From Holophagales bacterium (GTDB lineage: Bacteria > Acidobacteriota > Thermoanaerobaculia > UBA5066): a DNA stretch of 64,000 nucleotides. Of this stretch, positions 42,928 to 53,715 are shown in pieces. The notes under the pieces are model-generated. The model was given only the letters and a program-made list of their open reading frames with translations. It did no database searches and was not told the DNA's origin. Each line of letters opens with the position of its first letter. Within the stretch, counting starts at the first letter, position 1. The stretch is taken from NCBI GenBank assembly GCA_016716705.1, contig JADJVF010000008.1:22501-86500 (forward strand). Direction: 5' to 3'. Both the position numbers and the translations under genes were made by a program.

Positions 42928-44282
42928 CGACGGGCCGCCCGCGCGGTGAGGCCGCGGACGAGGAGCGCGGCGGCCGCACCCCCGACGGGGACGGCGTCCC
43001 CCCCTTTCACGCATACGGAGAGGCCCGTTGCCGGAAGGACCTCGTTTCCCCAGGTCTCTTCGATGGAGGAGAGCGCCGAGAGAATCTCTCCGGTCAGGGC
43101 GAAGGGGGCGAGCGGCGAGCCCCGACGTCCGCGCCTCACCCCGTCGGCAGCCGACACGAGGAGGACGAAGCGCCCCGACTCGGGATCGGCCGACCCGCCC
43201 GCCACGTCGCGGACGTAGATGCCGTCGCCGCAGCGGTCGAGCAGCTCGTCGAGGCTCGCGTCGCCGGCGCACGCGACGAGGTTCGCCATCCGGACGCGGG
43301 GCGGGCGCCGGTAGCTGGAGGTTCGTCCGTGCCCGTTCGAGTCGATGGTCCCGGAACGCTTGTCGGAAAGAAGCCCCGTGACGACGCCGCCCGAGAGGAG
43401 CGGCACGGCGCGGGCGAGCGTCCCCTCGTCGTCGACTCCGTAGGCGCCCGGGAGGTCGCTCCGGCCCGGGTCGTCGACGACGTCGAGGCCGGACGGGGCG
43501 ACCGCGGCCCCCTTCACGCGCGAGAGGACCGAACCGCGCTCGCCGGCGTCCGCCTCGAGCGCGTGCCCGACCACCTCGTGCCAGAAGACCGAGGCGGCGG
43601 AAGGGGAGAAGACGACGTCGACGGGGCCCGTTGCGGGAGGAAGGCCCGAAGCGGGGCGCGTCGCCTCGCGGAGTGCAGCGGCGAGCGCGTCCGCCGCTTC
43701 GCCGAAGGGGCGCGCCGACTGGAACGAGAAGGGGCGCTCCGAGCCGGCGCGGCGGATGGTTCCCGAAGCGACGAGGCGCGTCCTCACGCCGCACGAAAGG
43801 AGCGCCCGGGGCGTGACGACCGTCCGCTCGGTGACGACGCGCGAGACCTCGACGGCCAGCGCCAGCCCGCGCGGGTCGGGCAGGGCGCGTGCAAACGCCG
43901 CGGCGAGCGCCGCCGTGCGTCCTTCCTCCTCGTCCGGCCGCTGCGGGTCGTCCGGGCCCGGCGGGGGAGAGGCGCCGCGGTGCGCCTTGAAGAACGGGGC
44001 GTTGCCCGCGCGGCGCCCCGCCTCGCGGACCGCGTCGCGCAGCGCTTCGGGCCCGGCGCCGGACCGGGCCACGAGGAGAAGGCTCCCCTCGCGCCGGATC
44101 CTCACCGCCGTCCCGCTCTCCTCGGCGAGCGCGGGAGCCAGAAGGCCCGACTCGGAGGCGGTCCACGTCTCGCTCCGGGTCCGCTCCCGGAAAGCCTCGC
44201 CCGACTCGCCCCGCCGGAGGAGCCCCGACACGAGCTTCACCGCGTCGGCCGCGTCGCGCATCAGCTCCGCCGGTTCCTTCAT
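42924..44282 (-). CDS. tldD: TldD-family zinc metalloprotease subunit
   Basis: A 452-residue protease subunit. The zinc motif HEVVGHALEAD (HExxxH plus downstream Glu) is intact, and the following YGVDDEGTLARAVPLLSGGV and SNGHGRTSSYRRPPRVRMAN are typical TldD segments. ATG 44282 matches the usual TldD start; an upstream in-frame ATG would extend into the promoter region of the divergent DUF507 gene. Together with TldE downstream it forms the active complex. No peptide substrate gene is evident nearby. Confidence 0.88.
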   Translation of the reverse strand: MKEPAELMRDAADAVKLVSGLLRRGESGEAFRERTRSETWTASESGLLAPALAEESGTAVRIRREGSLLLVARSGAGPEALRDAVREAGRRAGNAPFFKAHRGASPPPGPDDPQRPDEEEGRTAALAAAFARALPDPRGLALAVEVSRVVTERTVVTPRALLSCGVRTRLVASGTIRRAGSERPFSFQSARPFGEAADALAAALREATRPASGLPPATGPVDVVFSPSAASVFWHEVVGHALEADAGERGSVLSRVKGAAVAPSGLDVVDDPGRSDLPGAYGVDDEGTLARAVPLLSGGVVTGLLSDKRSGTIDSNGHGRTSSYRRPPRVRMANLVACAGDASLDELLDRCGDGIYVRDVAGGSADPESGRFVLLVSAADGVRRGRRGSPLAPFALTGEILSALSSIEETWGNEVLPATGLSVCVKGGDAVPVGGAAAALLVRGLTARAARR

Positions 44283-44347
44283 CGCAGAGCCGATTCTAGG
44301 CAGTGTGGGTGCAAAGCGCTCGGATGGCTGCTGTATCCTCCGCGGCC

Positions 44348-44626
44348 ATGGCTGCGCCGGACGCCCGACTCTCCGCGTGTGCCGCATTCGTGGCGCGGCG
44401 CCTCATCGAATCCGGCCTCGTGAGGGCGAAGTCGCCCGCCGAGGTCCGGAGGGTCGTCGAGTCCGTTCTCGTCTTCGACCGCGACCGCGAGCGCCAGCTG
44501 GAAGTCGAGGTCGACAAGCTCCTCCGGGCCAACACCGGCGCGCTCGGCGGGGCCGGTTTCGACTACTCCGAAGTGTTCCGGAAGGCGAAGCGCCTGCTCG
44601 CCGAGAAGAAGAAGATCCCGCTCTGA
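44348..44626 (+). CDS. DUF507 family protein
   Basis: A 92-residue cytoplasmic protein. AAFVARRLIESGLVRAKSPA, VESVLVFDRDRERQLEVEVD and YSEVFRKAKRLLAEKKKIPL match the DUF507 pattern found in many diderm phyla. The function of the family is unknown. Length is as usual. ATG 44348 is preferred over upstream in-frame ATGs because it gives the family's normal length. The gene ends 16 bases before the acyl-CoA carboxylase operon. Confidence 0.75.
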   Translation: MAAPDARLSACAAFVARRLIESGLVRAKSPAEVRRVVESVLVFDRDRERQLEVEVDKLLRANTGALGGAGFDYSEVFRKAKRLLAEKKKIPL

Positions 44627-44642
44627 GCGGGGGAGCCCACGG

Positions 44643-46198
<1,556 letters not shown>

Positions 46199-46202
<4 letters not shown>

Positions 46203-47692
46203 CCGACCGGCTCCTCATCGCGAACCGTGGGGAGATCGCCGTCCGGATCGCGCGTGCCTGCCGTGATCTCGGGATCTCGCCCGTGGCGGTCTTCTCCGAC
46301 GCGGACCGGGCCTCGCTCCACGTCCGGCTCTCCGACCACGCCATCGGCATCGGTCCGGCGCCGGCCCGCGAGTCGTACCTCCTTCCGGAGAAGCTGATCG
46401 ACGCCGCAAAGCGGACCGGGGCCCGTCTCGTCCACCCCGGCTTCGGCTTCCTCGCCGAGAACGCCGCCTTCGCGCGGGCGGTGCGCGACGCGGGCCTCGT
46501 CTGGGTCGGGCCCGACCCGGAGTCGATCGACGCGATGGGATCGAAGACCGAGTCCCGCGCGCGGATGAAGGCCGCCGGGGTCCCGATCGTCCCGGGAATG
46601 ACGACCCCCGCGAAAGACCCCGAAGAGATCGCCGCCTTCGGGCGCGAGCACGGCTTCCCCCTCCTCCTCAAAGCGTCGGCCGGAGGGGGCGGCAAGGGGA
46701 TGCGGATCGTGAGGGCCGAGGAGGAGGTCCCGGCCGCCTTCGCGCGCGCCAGGAGCGAGGCCGTCTCGTTCTTCGCCGACGATGCGGTCTACTGCGAGCT
46801 CTACGTCGAGAAGCCACGTCACGTGGAAGTGCAGGTCCTGGGCGACCGGACCGGCCGCGTCGTCTCTCTCGGCGAGCGCGAGTGCTCTCTCCAGCGGCGC
46901 CACCAGAAAGTCCTCGAGGAGTGCCCGTCTCCCGCCGTGTCGCCCGAGCTGCGCGCGCGGATGGAAGAAGCCGCCGTCGCCGCGGCCCGCTCGGTCGACT
47001 ACGTCTCGGCCGGGACGGTCGAGTTCCTCCTCGCCTCGGACGGCCGCTTCTTCTTCCTCGAGATGAACACGCGGATCCAGGTCGAGCACCCGGTGACCGA
47101 GATGGTCTACGGCGTCGACCTCGTCGCCGAGATGATCCGGATCGCACTGGGCGGGCCGATCAGCTTCGATCGCCGTCCCGAGCCGCGCGGGCACGCCGTC
47201 GAGTGCCGCATCTACGCGGAGGACCCGTCCAACGGCTTCGCCCCGTCTCCCGGGACGATCCACCGCCTCCGCTGGCCGCTGGGGCCGGGGATCCGCGTCG
47301 ACTCGGGCGTCGAGGAGGGGGACACCATCCCTCTCGACTACGACCCGATGGTCGCCAAGCTCGTCGCCTTCGGTTCCGACCGAGCCGAAGCTCTCCGGCG
47401 GATGCGCCGCGCCCTCCGCGAGACCCGGGTGGACGGAATCGACACGTCCATCCCGTTCTTTCTCGCCCTTCTCGAAGATCCCGACGTCCTCTCCGGGAAC
47501 GTCTCCACCCAGTTCCTCGAAGGGTGGACCTACCCGGGAGACCCCGCCCCGACCGACGACGCCGCGGAGCTGGCCCTCGTGGCGGCCGCCGTCGCCTCGG
47601 CGCGGGAGAGCCTCTCGGTCCGCGGATCGTCCCAGCCCCGTCCTCCATCCGCCTGGCGAACCGCCCGGCCGACGTTCGGACATCGGGAATGA
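46199..47692 (+). CDS. accC: Biotin carboxylase subunit (AccC-like)
   Basis: A 497-residue ATP-grasp enzyme that carboxylates biotin. Motifs: LLIANRGEIAVRIARACRDL, HPGFGFLAENAAFA, glycine-rich loop ASAGGGGKGMRIV, LLEMNT-type FLEMNTRIQVEHPVTEMV and GHAVECRIYAEDPSNGFAPS. The GTG start overlaps the pccB stop and its own stop overlaps the carrier protein start by 4 bases. Together they make a PCC/ACC-type complex. Confidence 0.94.
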
Positions 47693-48216
47693 AGTACCGC
47701 GCGAAGGTCACCGGCCCGTCCGGGGAACGGAGCGTCGAGGTCGAGGTTCAGCTCGACCCGACCGGGGTCGTCGTCTCCCTCGACGGCCGTCCTGCCCGGT
47801 GGGACATCGTCTCCACGCCGGGCGGCGGCTTCTCGGTCCTTCGGGCCGACGGCCGGCAGGCCGAAGCGGTCCCCCATCCCGCCGGGAATGGAACCGTCCG
47901 CGTCCGGGTCGGAGCCGAGCGCGTCACCCTCGAGCTCCTCGACGAGCTGACCGCACGGGCGCAGGCCGTCGCCGGGAAGGGGGCCTATCGGGGCTCGGGA
48001 GACGTGAAGGCGGCCATTCCCGGCCGGGTCCTCAGGATCCTGGTGAACCCGGGAGATACCGTCCTCCAGGGGCAGCCCGTCGTCGTCCTCGAGGCGATGA
48101 AGATGGAGAACGACGTCCGCTCGCCCCGGGACGGCATCATCCGTTCCGTCGAGGTCGCCGCCGGGCAGGCGGTGGGAGCCGGACAGGTGCTTCTCCACCT
48201 CGAACCCGCCGGTTGA
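47689..48216 (+). CDS. Biotin carboxyl carrier protein
   Basis: A 175-residue carrier subunit. The C-terminal biotinyl domain has the lysine in EAMKMENDVRSP, with AAIPGRVLRILVNPGDTVLQ before and GIIRSVEVAAGQAVGAGQV after. The N-terminal 100 residues form a beta-rich BT-like domain that docks the carrier on the carboxyltransferase, as in the C-terminal part of PccA. In many bacteria these parts are fused to biotin carboxylase; here they are separate. Last gene of the operon. Confidence 0.9.
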   Translation: MKYRAKVTGPSGERSVEVEVQLDPTGVVVSLDGRPARWDIVSTPGGGFSVLRADGRQAEAVPHPAGNGTVRVRVGAERVTLELLDELTARAQAVAGKGAYRGSGDVKAAIPGRVLRILVNPGDTVLQGQPVVVLEAMKMENDVRSPRDGIIRSVEVAAGQAVGAGQVLLHLEPAG

Positions 48217-48537
48217 CTCGCCGGGTAGAATCCCCCCTCAGGTTTTCAAGGTGAGATTCCAAGGCAGGCTCGAGGCTTCGCTCGTGGTGCGTGTAGCCCA
48301 ATCCGGCCCGGGGCGCGCCTGCCGCGGGAGGGGCGATCACTTCTTCATCCATAGCCCGGGTACGGTGGGCTGACCGCGCCTGGGGCTCCCGAGAAGAACG
48401 TACAGGGGAAAGGAGGAACCGGCACAGAGAACCCTGGACCCGAAACGGCCTCGCCGCGTTTCGGCCCCGTCCATCGTTATCAACGTTTCCCGGGTGCCTT
48501 TTGTTTCCATGTTTTGAGTATTTGGAGGATAGGAAGG
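48217..48537 (+). promoter_or_regulatory. Leader region of the Oar-like receptor gene
   Basis: 321 bases without a gene. Near its end is a purine-rich ribosome site GGAGGATAGGAAGG (48523-48536), unusually long, just before ATG 48538. A hairpin lies at 48440-48464. No promoter boxes are recognised with confidence. Confidence 0.45.
48440..48464 (+). other. Hairpin in the leader of the Oar-like gene
   Basis: CCGAAACG (48440-48447) pairs perfectly with CGTTTCGG (48457-48464) around a 9-base loop. It sits about 75 bases before the start codon and could be part of an untranslated leader. No T tract follows, so it is not a clear terminator. Confidence 0.4.
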
Positions 48538-51500
48538 ATGAGAAGTCGTCGGTTGAGCGCAGTCCCGGCGTTCGCGCTCCTGGTCGTCCTCGGTCTCGCC
48601 GGCGCCCCGGCTCTCGCCCAGACCACCGGTAGCATCGAGGGCACGGTTTCCGACTCGAACGGAGGGTCCCTCCCTGGTGTCGCCGTCGACATCAAGTCGC
48701 CGGCGCTCCTCGGCACCCGGTCGGTCGTCACCGACGCCGCCGGCCGCTACAAGTTCCCCGCGATTCCCCCGGGCGTCTACACCGTCTCGGCAGCGCTCTC
48801 CGGCTTCACGAAGGCCGAGAAGACGAACGTCCGCGTCCCCCTCGGGGGCACGGCGACCGTCGCGATCACGATTTCCGTGTCGATCAAGGAAGAGGTCGTC
48901 GTGACGGGTGAGGCGCCCGTCGTCGACACGACCTCGACGACCGCCGGGACGGCCTACACGGCGGCCGTGATGGGCAAGCTGCCTCTCGGGCGGAACTACG
49001 CCGACGTCGCCCGGCAACAGCCCGGCGTCCAGGAGGACAACGGCGAGACGCAGGGGCGGTCTCTCGCCCTCTCGGTCTACGGCTCCACCTCGGCCGAGAA
49101 CCTCTTCCTGATCGACGGCGTCAACACGACGAACGTCATCAAGGGGTTCCAGGGCAAGGCGATCAACTCCGAGTTCGTGGAGGAGGTCGAGGTCAAGACC
49201 GGCGGCTACCAGGCCGAGTACGGCCGCAACACCGGCGGCGTCGTCAACGTCATCACGAAGGGGGGCGGTAACGAGTTCCACGGAGGAGTCTTCGGCTACT
49301 TCGAGAACGCAAGCACGCGGGCCAAGGTGAAGGTCGAGCAGACACCCGCCTTCTCCCAGTCCGGCGACGCCCAGCTGAGCAGCGTCTTCCCGAAGAATAC
49401 CCGGCTGGAGGGCGGCGCCTCGCTGGGCGGCTACTTCATCAAGGACCGCATCTGGTTCTTCGGGGCCTACAACAAGACGAACACCGACCGAACGACGCAG
49501 CCGCAGGCAGGCGACGTCGCGGGGCAGGATTTCCCCCAGGAATTCGACGGCGACATGTTTTCCGCCAAGCTCACGTTCCGGCTGGGCCCCTCGACGGACA
49601 TCCAGGCGACGATGTTCGCGGACCCGCAGTCGAACACGGGCTCGCTGACCGACACGCCGACCAGCCTGGATCCGGATTCCTACAACGGGACGCGTGACGT
49701 CGGAGGCACCGACTACGCCCTCAAGGTCAACCAGATCCTCGGGACCTGGGGGCTCGTGTCCGTCCAGGGAGGCCACCACGCGGACAGCTACCTGACGACC
49801 GTCCCGAACGTCCAGCGCGTCCAGGACAGGACGAACGAGATCCTTCACGACGGGACCGTCACGGCCACCGGCGGCCAGGGGAGCATCTTCGGACCGACGA
49901 CCAACAACGAGTCGACCCGGGACCAGGTCCGCGGGTCGCTGTCGCTCTTCATGGGCCGACACGAGGTCAAGGTCGGTGGCGACTACCAGAAGGAGATCAC
50001 GAAGGGGTCGACGTACTACACGGGCAAGTCCCTGCTCCAGATCTACCCGTGCCAGGACGAGGCGACGTACGAGTGCGACCTCTCGAAGGCGCCGGTGGTT
50101 CAGACCGTGGCCGGGCCGATCCCGGTCTTCTACCGGCACGACTACTACTCGCCGAGCGGCACGGACCTGAACCCGATGGTCTCGTCGCCGTTCGAGGTCC
50201 CGAACGAGCTCTATTCGATTTTCGTCCAGGACGAGTGGAAGGTCCTCCCGAACCTGGTCGTGAACGCAGGGATCCGGTACGACGACCAGAAGGTCTTCAA
50301 GGGAGACAACTCGCTCGCCTTCGACCTGAACAACCAGTGGTCGCCGCGCCTCGGCTTCAGCTGGGACTTCCTGAACGACGGGTCGAGCAAGCTCTACGGC
50401 TCGGTGGGGCGGTTCCACTACGCGACCCCGACGGACCTGAACGTCCGCGTCTTCACGGCGAACACCTCGGTGCGGACCTACAACTACAGCGCCAGCAGCG
50501 TCGACCAGGACGCGGCAGCGCCCAGGGAACGTCTGATCCAGGTCGGGTCGCTCGAGGGTGAGCCGATCGACGCCGGAATGAAAGCGGCCTATCAGGACGA
50601 GTTCACGATCGGCGTCGACAAGGCGATCGACTCGACCTTCTCGCTCGGCATCAAATACACCTACCGCACCCTGGGCCGGACGATCGAGGACCGCTGCGAC
50701 CTCGACTCGACCGACCCGCTCAACGGGTACAGCTCCTGCGCCCTCTTCAATCCCGGCGGGAGCGGGCCGGCGGCGTCGGGCCAGATCGCGACCTGCAACG
50801 GCACCGGGAACCCAACCGACCTGACGGCCGGCGAATGCACGTCGCCCGGCGTCGCCATACCGGACGTCACCCGCAAGTTCCAGGGCTTCGAGCTGGTCGC
50901 CCGCAAGCGGATCGGCGAGTCGTTCTGGGCCCAGGCGTCGTACCTCTACTCGAAGCTCGAAGGGAACTACTCCGGCGCGATCCGCACCGCGTCGTCGGAC
51001 GGGACGGGCCAGACGGACCCCGGCATCAACGCGGACTTCGACTACTACCAGTTCAACACCAACGCCTACGGCAAGCTCGACCTCGACCGCCCGCACCAGT
51101 TCCGGGCGAGCGGAACCTACACGTTCCCGTTTGGCCTCTCGACGTCCCTCGGCTTCTACGTGCGGAGCGGCGTGCCGTACAGCAAGCTCGGGTGGTTCAA
51201 CGACTTCTACCCGGACCTCCTCTATCTCAGCCCGCGTGGATCGGAAGGACGAACCCCGACCGAATGGGATGCGGACCTCTCGCTCTCCTACGACCTGAAG
51301 CTCGGTGCGGTCACGGTCAGCCCGCAGGTCTTCGTCTTCTCCGCATTCAACAACCAGATCGTCACCTTCTACAACACCGGCTTCAACCCGCTCGGCACGT
51401 TCGTCACCGAAGAGTCGAGCCCGTACTACGGCCAGCCGGGCATCACGCCCGGAGAACAGGGTTGCCCGGTTGGCGGCCAACCTTGCACCGACAACGTCGA

Positions 51501-51567
51501 CTACCTGAAGGCCGGCGGCCGCACGAACCCGCGTGTCATCCGCTTCGCAGTGAAGGTCGCCTTCTAG
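48538..51567 (+). CDS. Oar-like TonB-dependent outer-membrane receptor
   Basis: A 1009-residue receptor. A signal peptide (to about residue 27, ALAQ) is followed by a carboxypeptidase-like regulatory domain (GSIEGTVSDSNGGSLPGVAV, YKFPAIPPGVYTVSAALSGF). A plug domain follows (EEVVVTGEAPVVDTTST, LFLIDGVNTTNVIKGFQGK, YQAEYGRNTGGVVNVITKGG). The rest is a large beta-barrel ending in an aromatic residue (FAVKVAF), required for outer-membrane assembly. Such Oar-type receptors are strongly expanded in Acidobacteriota. The substrate is unknown. ATG 48538 was chosen because of the strong ribosome site and direct signal peptide. A TonB-like protein is encoded nearby at 55075. Confidence 0.9.
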   Translation: MRSRRLSAVPAFALLVVLGLAGAPALAQTTGSIEGTVSDSNGGSLPGVAVDIKSPALLGTRSVVTDAAGRYKFPAIPPGVYTVSAALSGFTKAEKTNVRVPLGGTATVAITISVSIKEEVVVTGEAPVVDTTSTTAGTAYTAAVMGKLPLGRNYADVARQQPGVQEDNGETQGRSLALSVYGSTSAENLFLIDGVNTTNVIKGFQGKAINSEFVEEVEVKTGGYQAEYGRNTGGVVNVITKGGGNEFHGGVFGYFENASTRAKVKVEQTPAFSQSGDAQLSSVFPKNTRLEGGASLGGYFIKDRIWFFGAYNKTNTDRTTQPQAGDVAGQDFPQEFDGDMFSAKLTFRLGPSTDIQATMFADPQSNTGSLTDTPTSLDPDSYNGTRDVGGTDYALKVNQILGTWGLVSVQGGHHADSYLTTVPNVQRVQDRTNEILHDGTVTATGGQGSIFGPTTNNESTRDQVRGSLSLFMGRHEVKVGGDYQKEITKGSTYYTGKSLLQIYPCQDEATYECDLSKAPVVQTVAGPIPVFYRHDYYSPSGTDLNPMVSSPFEVPNELYSIFVQDEWKVLPNLVVNAGIRYDDQKVFKGDNSLAFDLNNQWSPRLGFSWDFLNDGSSKLYGSVGRFHYATPTDLNVRVFTANTSVRTYNYSASSVDQDAAAPRERLIQVGSLEGEPIDAGMKAAYQDEFTIGVDKAIDSTFSLGIKYTYRTLGRTIEDRCDLDSTDPLNGYSSCALFNPGGSGPAASGQIATCNGTGNPTDLTAGECTSPGVAIPDVTRKFQGFELVARKRIGESFWAQASYLYSKLEGNYSGAIRTASSDGTGQTDPGINADFDYYQFNTNAYGKLDLDRPHQFRASGTYTFPFGLSTSLGFYVRSGVPYSKLGWFNDFYPDLLYLSPRGSEGRTPTEWDADLSLSYDLKLGAVTVSPQVFVFSAFNNQIVTFYNTGFNPLGTFVTEESSPYYGQPGITPGEQGCPVGGQPCTDNVDYLKAGGRTNPRVIRFAVKVAF

Positions 51568-51593
51568 CGATTCTCCAATCAAGTTCAGCTGGA

Positions 51594-51622
51594 GGAGGGG
51601 AGCGGGTTTCCTGCTCCCCTCC
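51594..51622 (+). terminator. Hairpin terminator after the Oar-like gene
   Basis: GGAGGGGAGC pairs with GCTCCCCTCC around the loop GGGTTTCCT; TTCCGGG follows. It begins 27 bases after the receptor stop. The T run is short, so strength is uncertain. Confidence 0.6.
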
Positions 51623-51717
51623 TTCCGGGTCCCCGGGGGTCTCCCGGCAGTCCGCGGACCGGGGCCTGCAGCACCTCGAGCCGCCGGCGGCACGCGCTTC
51701 GCTATCATCCCCGCCGT

Positions 51718-53715
51718 ATGCCGCAACGCCGCCCCGGACGAGGCCTCGCGGCCGCCGTCGTCGCTCTCGGCCTCGGGGCGTCTCTTTCTCTGTCGGCCCA
51801 GACGGGAAAGCCGGCCGGCGCCGCTCCCAGGTCCCGCGTCATCCTCGTCGGGTGGGACGGAGCGGACTGGACGCTTCTCGACCGACTGCTCAAGGAGGGG
51901 AGGCTCCCGAACCTCGCCTCCCTGATCGCGAAGGGGCGAACCTGGAATCTCGAGAGCTTCCAGCCGTTGGCCTCTCCCCTCGTCTGGAACACGATCTCCA
52001 CCGGGCGGACGCCCCTCGACCACGGCGTCGCCGACTTCCAGGAACTCGACCCGAAGAGCCGGACGCGCGTTCCCATCTCGGGCCGCTCGCGCAGGGTCCC
52101 GGCCATCTGGAATCTCGCGAGCGCGAAGGGGCTGAGGGTCGGCGTCGTCGGCTGGTGGGCCTCCTGGCCCGCCGAGAAGGTCAACGGGTTCCTGGTATCG
52201 GACCGCGTCGCCCCGGTGCTCTTCGACCCCGAGACGCTGGTCCGGTCGCAGGCGATCACCTGGCCCGAGGGTCTCGCCGACGGGGTGAGGATCGTCGTGA
52301 AGCGCGAGTGGAACCCGCCCTTCGAGGACGTGGCGAAGGCGCTCCGCGTCTCTCGCGCCGAGTTCGACGCGGCCGTCGCGGCGGACCGGGACCTCGCCGA
52401 CCCGATCACCGGCTACCGGAAGATCCTCGGGGCCACGCGAGTCCACGCGAAGATCGCGCTCGATCTCTACGAGCGCGAGAAGCCCGACCTCCTGATGGTC
52501 TACTTCCAGGGGACGGACGAGATCGGGCACGTGGCGGGCCGCTTCGTCCCGCCGAAGCTGCCCCAGGTCGGGGACGAGGATTTCAGGCGCTTCTCGGTTG
52601 CCGTCGACGCGCTCTACGTCGAGACGGACCGGATTCTCGGGCAGATCCGCGAGAAGGCCGGGCGCGACGGAGCCACGCTGATCGTCGCTTCGGACCACGG
52701 ATTCAAGTGGGGAACGGATCGCCCGGCGCTCCCGTCGGGCGTTCAGTTCGACACCGCGTTCCTCTGGCACCGGGACCCCGGGATGATGGCCGCCGAGGGA
52801 CCGGCCGTCGTGCCGTCCCGGGAGCGCGGCAAGGCGAGCGTCTTCGACGTGGCGCCGACGCTCTGCCGGCTTCTCGGCCTTCCCTCCGACCCCGCGTTCG
52901 AGGGCAAGCCGGTCGCGGGGCTCGGCGGGCCAGCGCTGCCGAAGGCGGTGGCGCCAGTCTCGTGGGAGAAGGTCGCGCCTGTCGAACGGCTCGTCGTCCT
53001 CGAGATGGGTGCCGGAGAGAAACGGGCTGCCGAGGAGTTCACGAAGAAGCTCATCTCGCTCGGCTACCTGACCGGCTCCGAGGCGGCCGCCGTGGACGCC
53101 CGTCCGGCCGACCGGGCGGGCACCGAGACGACTGGCCACTACCAGAACCTCGCCACGTTCCTCCGGGCACGCGGCAAGTACGCCGAGTCGGTGCCGCTCT
53201 ACCGGAAAGCCCTCGAGATCAACCCGAAATCGGCCACCGCGTGGATGAACCTGTCGATCGCGCTGTTCCACCTCGACAGGTGGGTCGAGGCCGACGAGGC
53301 GCTCGTCAAGTCCATCCAGTCGGGTTACAACGACCCCGAAGCGGCGGCGTACAGAAGGGTCTCGACCTACATGCAACGCATCGAGCGCCGCCCTGCCGTC
53401 CGCAAGGACCTCATCCGGTACCTTCGCTCCCTCGCGACGGCCTTTCCGCAGAACGACCGCTACGGCGCGTCCCTGGGAAAAGCGCTCTTCGAGGACCGGC
53501 AGTGCGCGGAGTCGCAGGCGGTCTTCTCGGAGATCGTCTCGAGGAAGCCGGTCGACATCGAAGCCCTCAACCTCATGGCGCTCACGTCGCTCTGTCTCGA
53601 AAGACCGGCGGAGGCGCAGGGGTGGTTCCGGAAGTCGCTCGAAATCGACCCGAACCAGCCCGCCGTCCGCGAAGCGTCCGTTCAACTCGAAAGAGGAGGC
53701 TCGTCCGTCCGATGA
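51718..53715 (+). CDS. Exported alkaline-phosphatase-superfamily phosphodiesterase with TPR tail
   Basis: A 665-residue protein. A signal peptide (to about residue 28, LSLSAQ) precedes a type I phosphodiesterase/nucleotide pyrophosphatase domain: metal-binding VGWDGADW (about 44-50), candidate nucleophile Thr in VWNTISTGRTPLDHG, FQGTDEIGHVAGRF and VASDHGFKWG. Residues about 470-660 contain TPR units (YQNLATFLRARGKYAESVPL, AWMNLSIALFHLDRWVEADE). The substrate may be a phosphodiester or phosphonate in the periplasm. Fusion of this domain to TPR is seen in related proteins of similar phyla. The stop overlaps the next start by 4 bases (ATGA). Confidence 0.85.
   Translation: MPQRRPGRGLAAAVVALGLGASLSLSAQTGKPAGAAPRSRVILVGWDGADWTLLDRLLKEGRLPNLASLIAKGRTWNLESFQPLASPLVWNTISTGRTPLDHGVADFQELDPKSRTRVPISGRSRRVPAIWNLASAKGLRVGVVGWWASWPAEKVNGFLVSDRVAPVLFDPETLVRSQAITWPEGLADGVRIVVKREWNPPFEDVAKALRVSRAEFDAAVAADRDLADPITGYRKILGATRVHAKIALDLYEREKPDLLMVYFQGTDEIGHVAGRFVPPKLPQVGDEDFRRFSVAVDALYVETDRILGQIREKAGRDGATLIVASDHGFKWGTDRPALPSGVQFDTAFLWHRDPGMMAAEGPAVVPSRERGKASVFDVAPTLCRLLGLPSDPAFEGKPVAGLGGPALPKAVAPVSWEKVAPVERLVVLEMGAGEKRAAEEFTKKLISLGYLTGSEAAAVDARPADRAGTETTGHYQNLATFLRARGKYAESVPLYRKALEINPKSATAWMNLSIALFHLDRWVEADEALVKSIQSGYNDPEAAAYRRVSTYMQRIERRPAVRKDLIRYLRSLATAFPQNDRYGASLGKALFEDRQCAESQAVFSEIVSRKPVDIEALNLMALTSLCLERPAEAQGWFRKSLEIDPNQPAVREASVQLERGGSSVR

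Noticed and set aside
42217..43218. Plus-strand open frames opposite tldE and tldD
   Set aside because: They are shadows; the minus-strand proteins carry the TldD/TldE motifs, including HExxxH.
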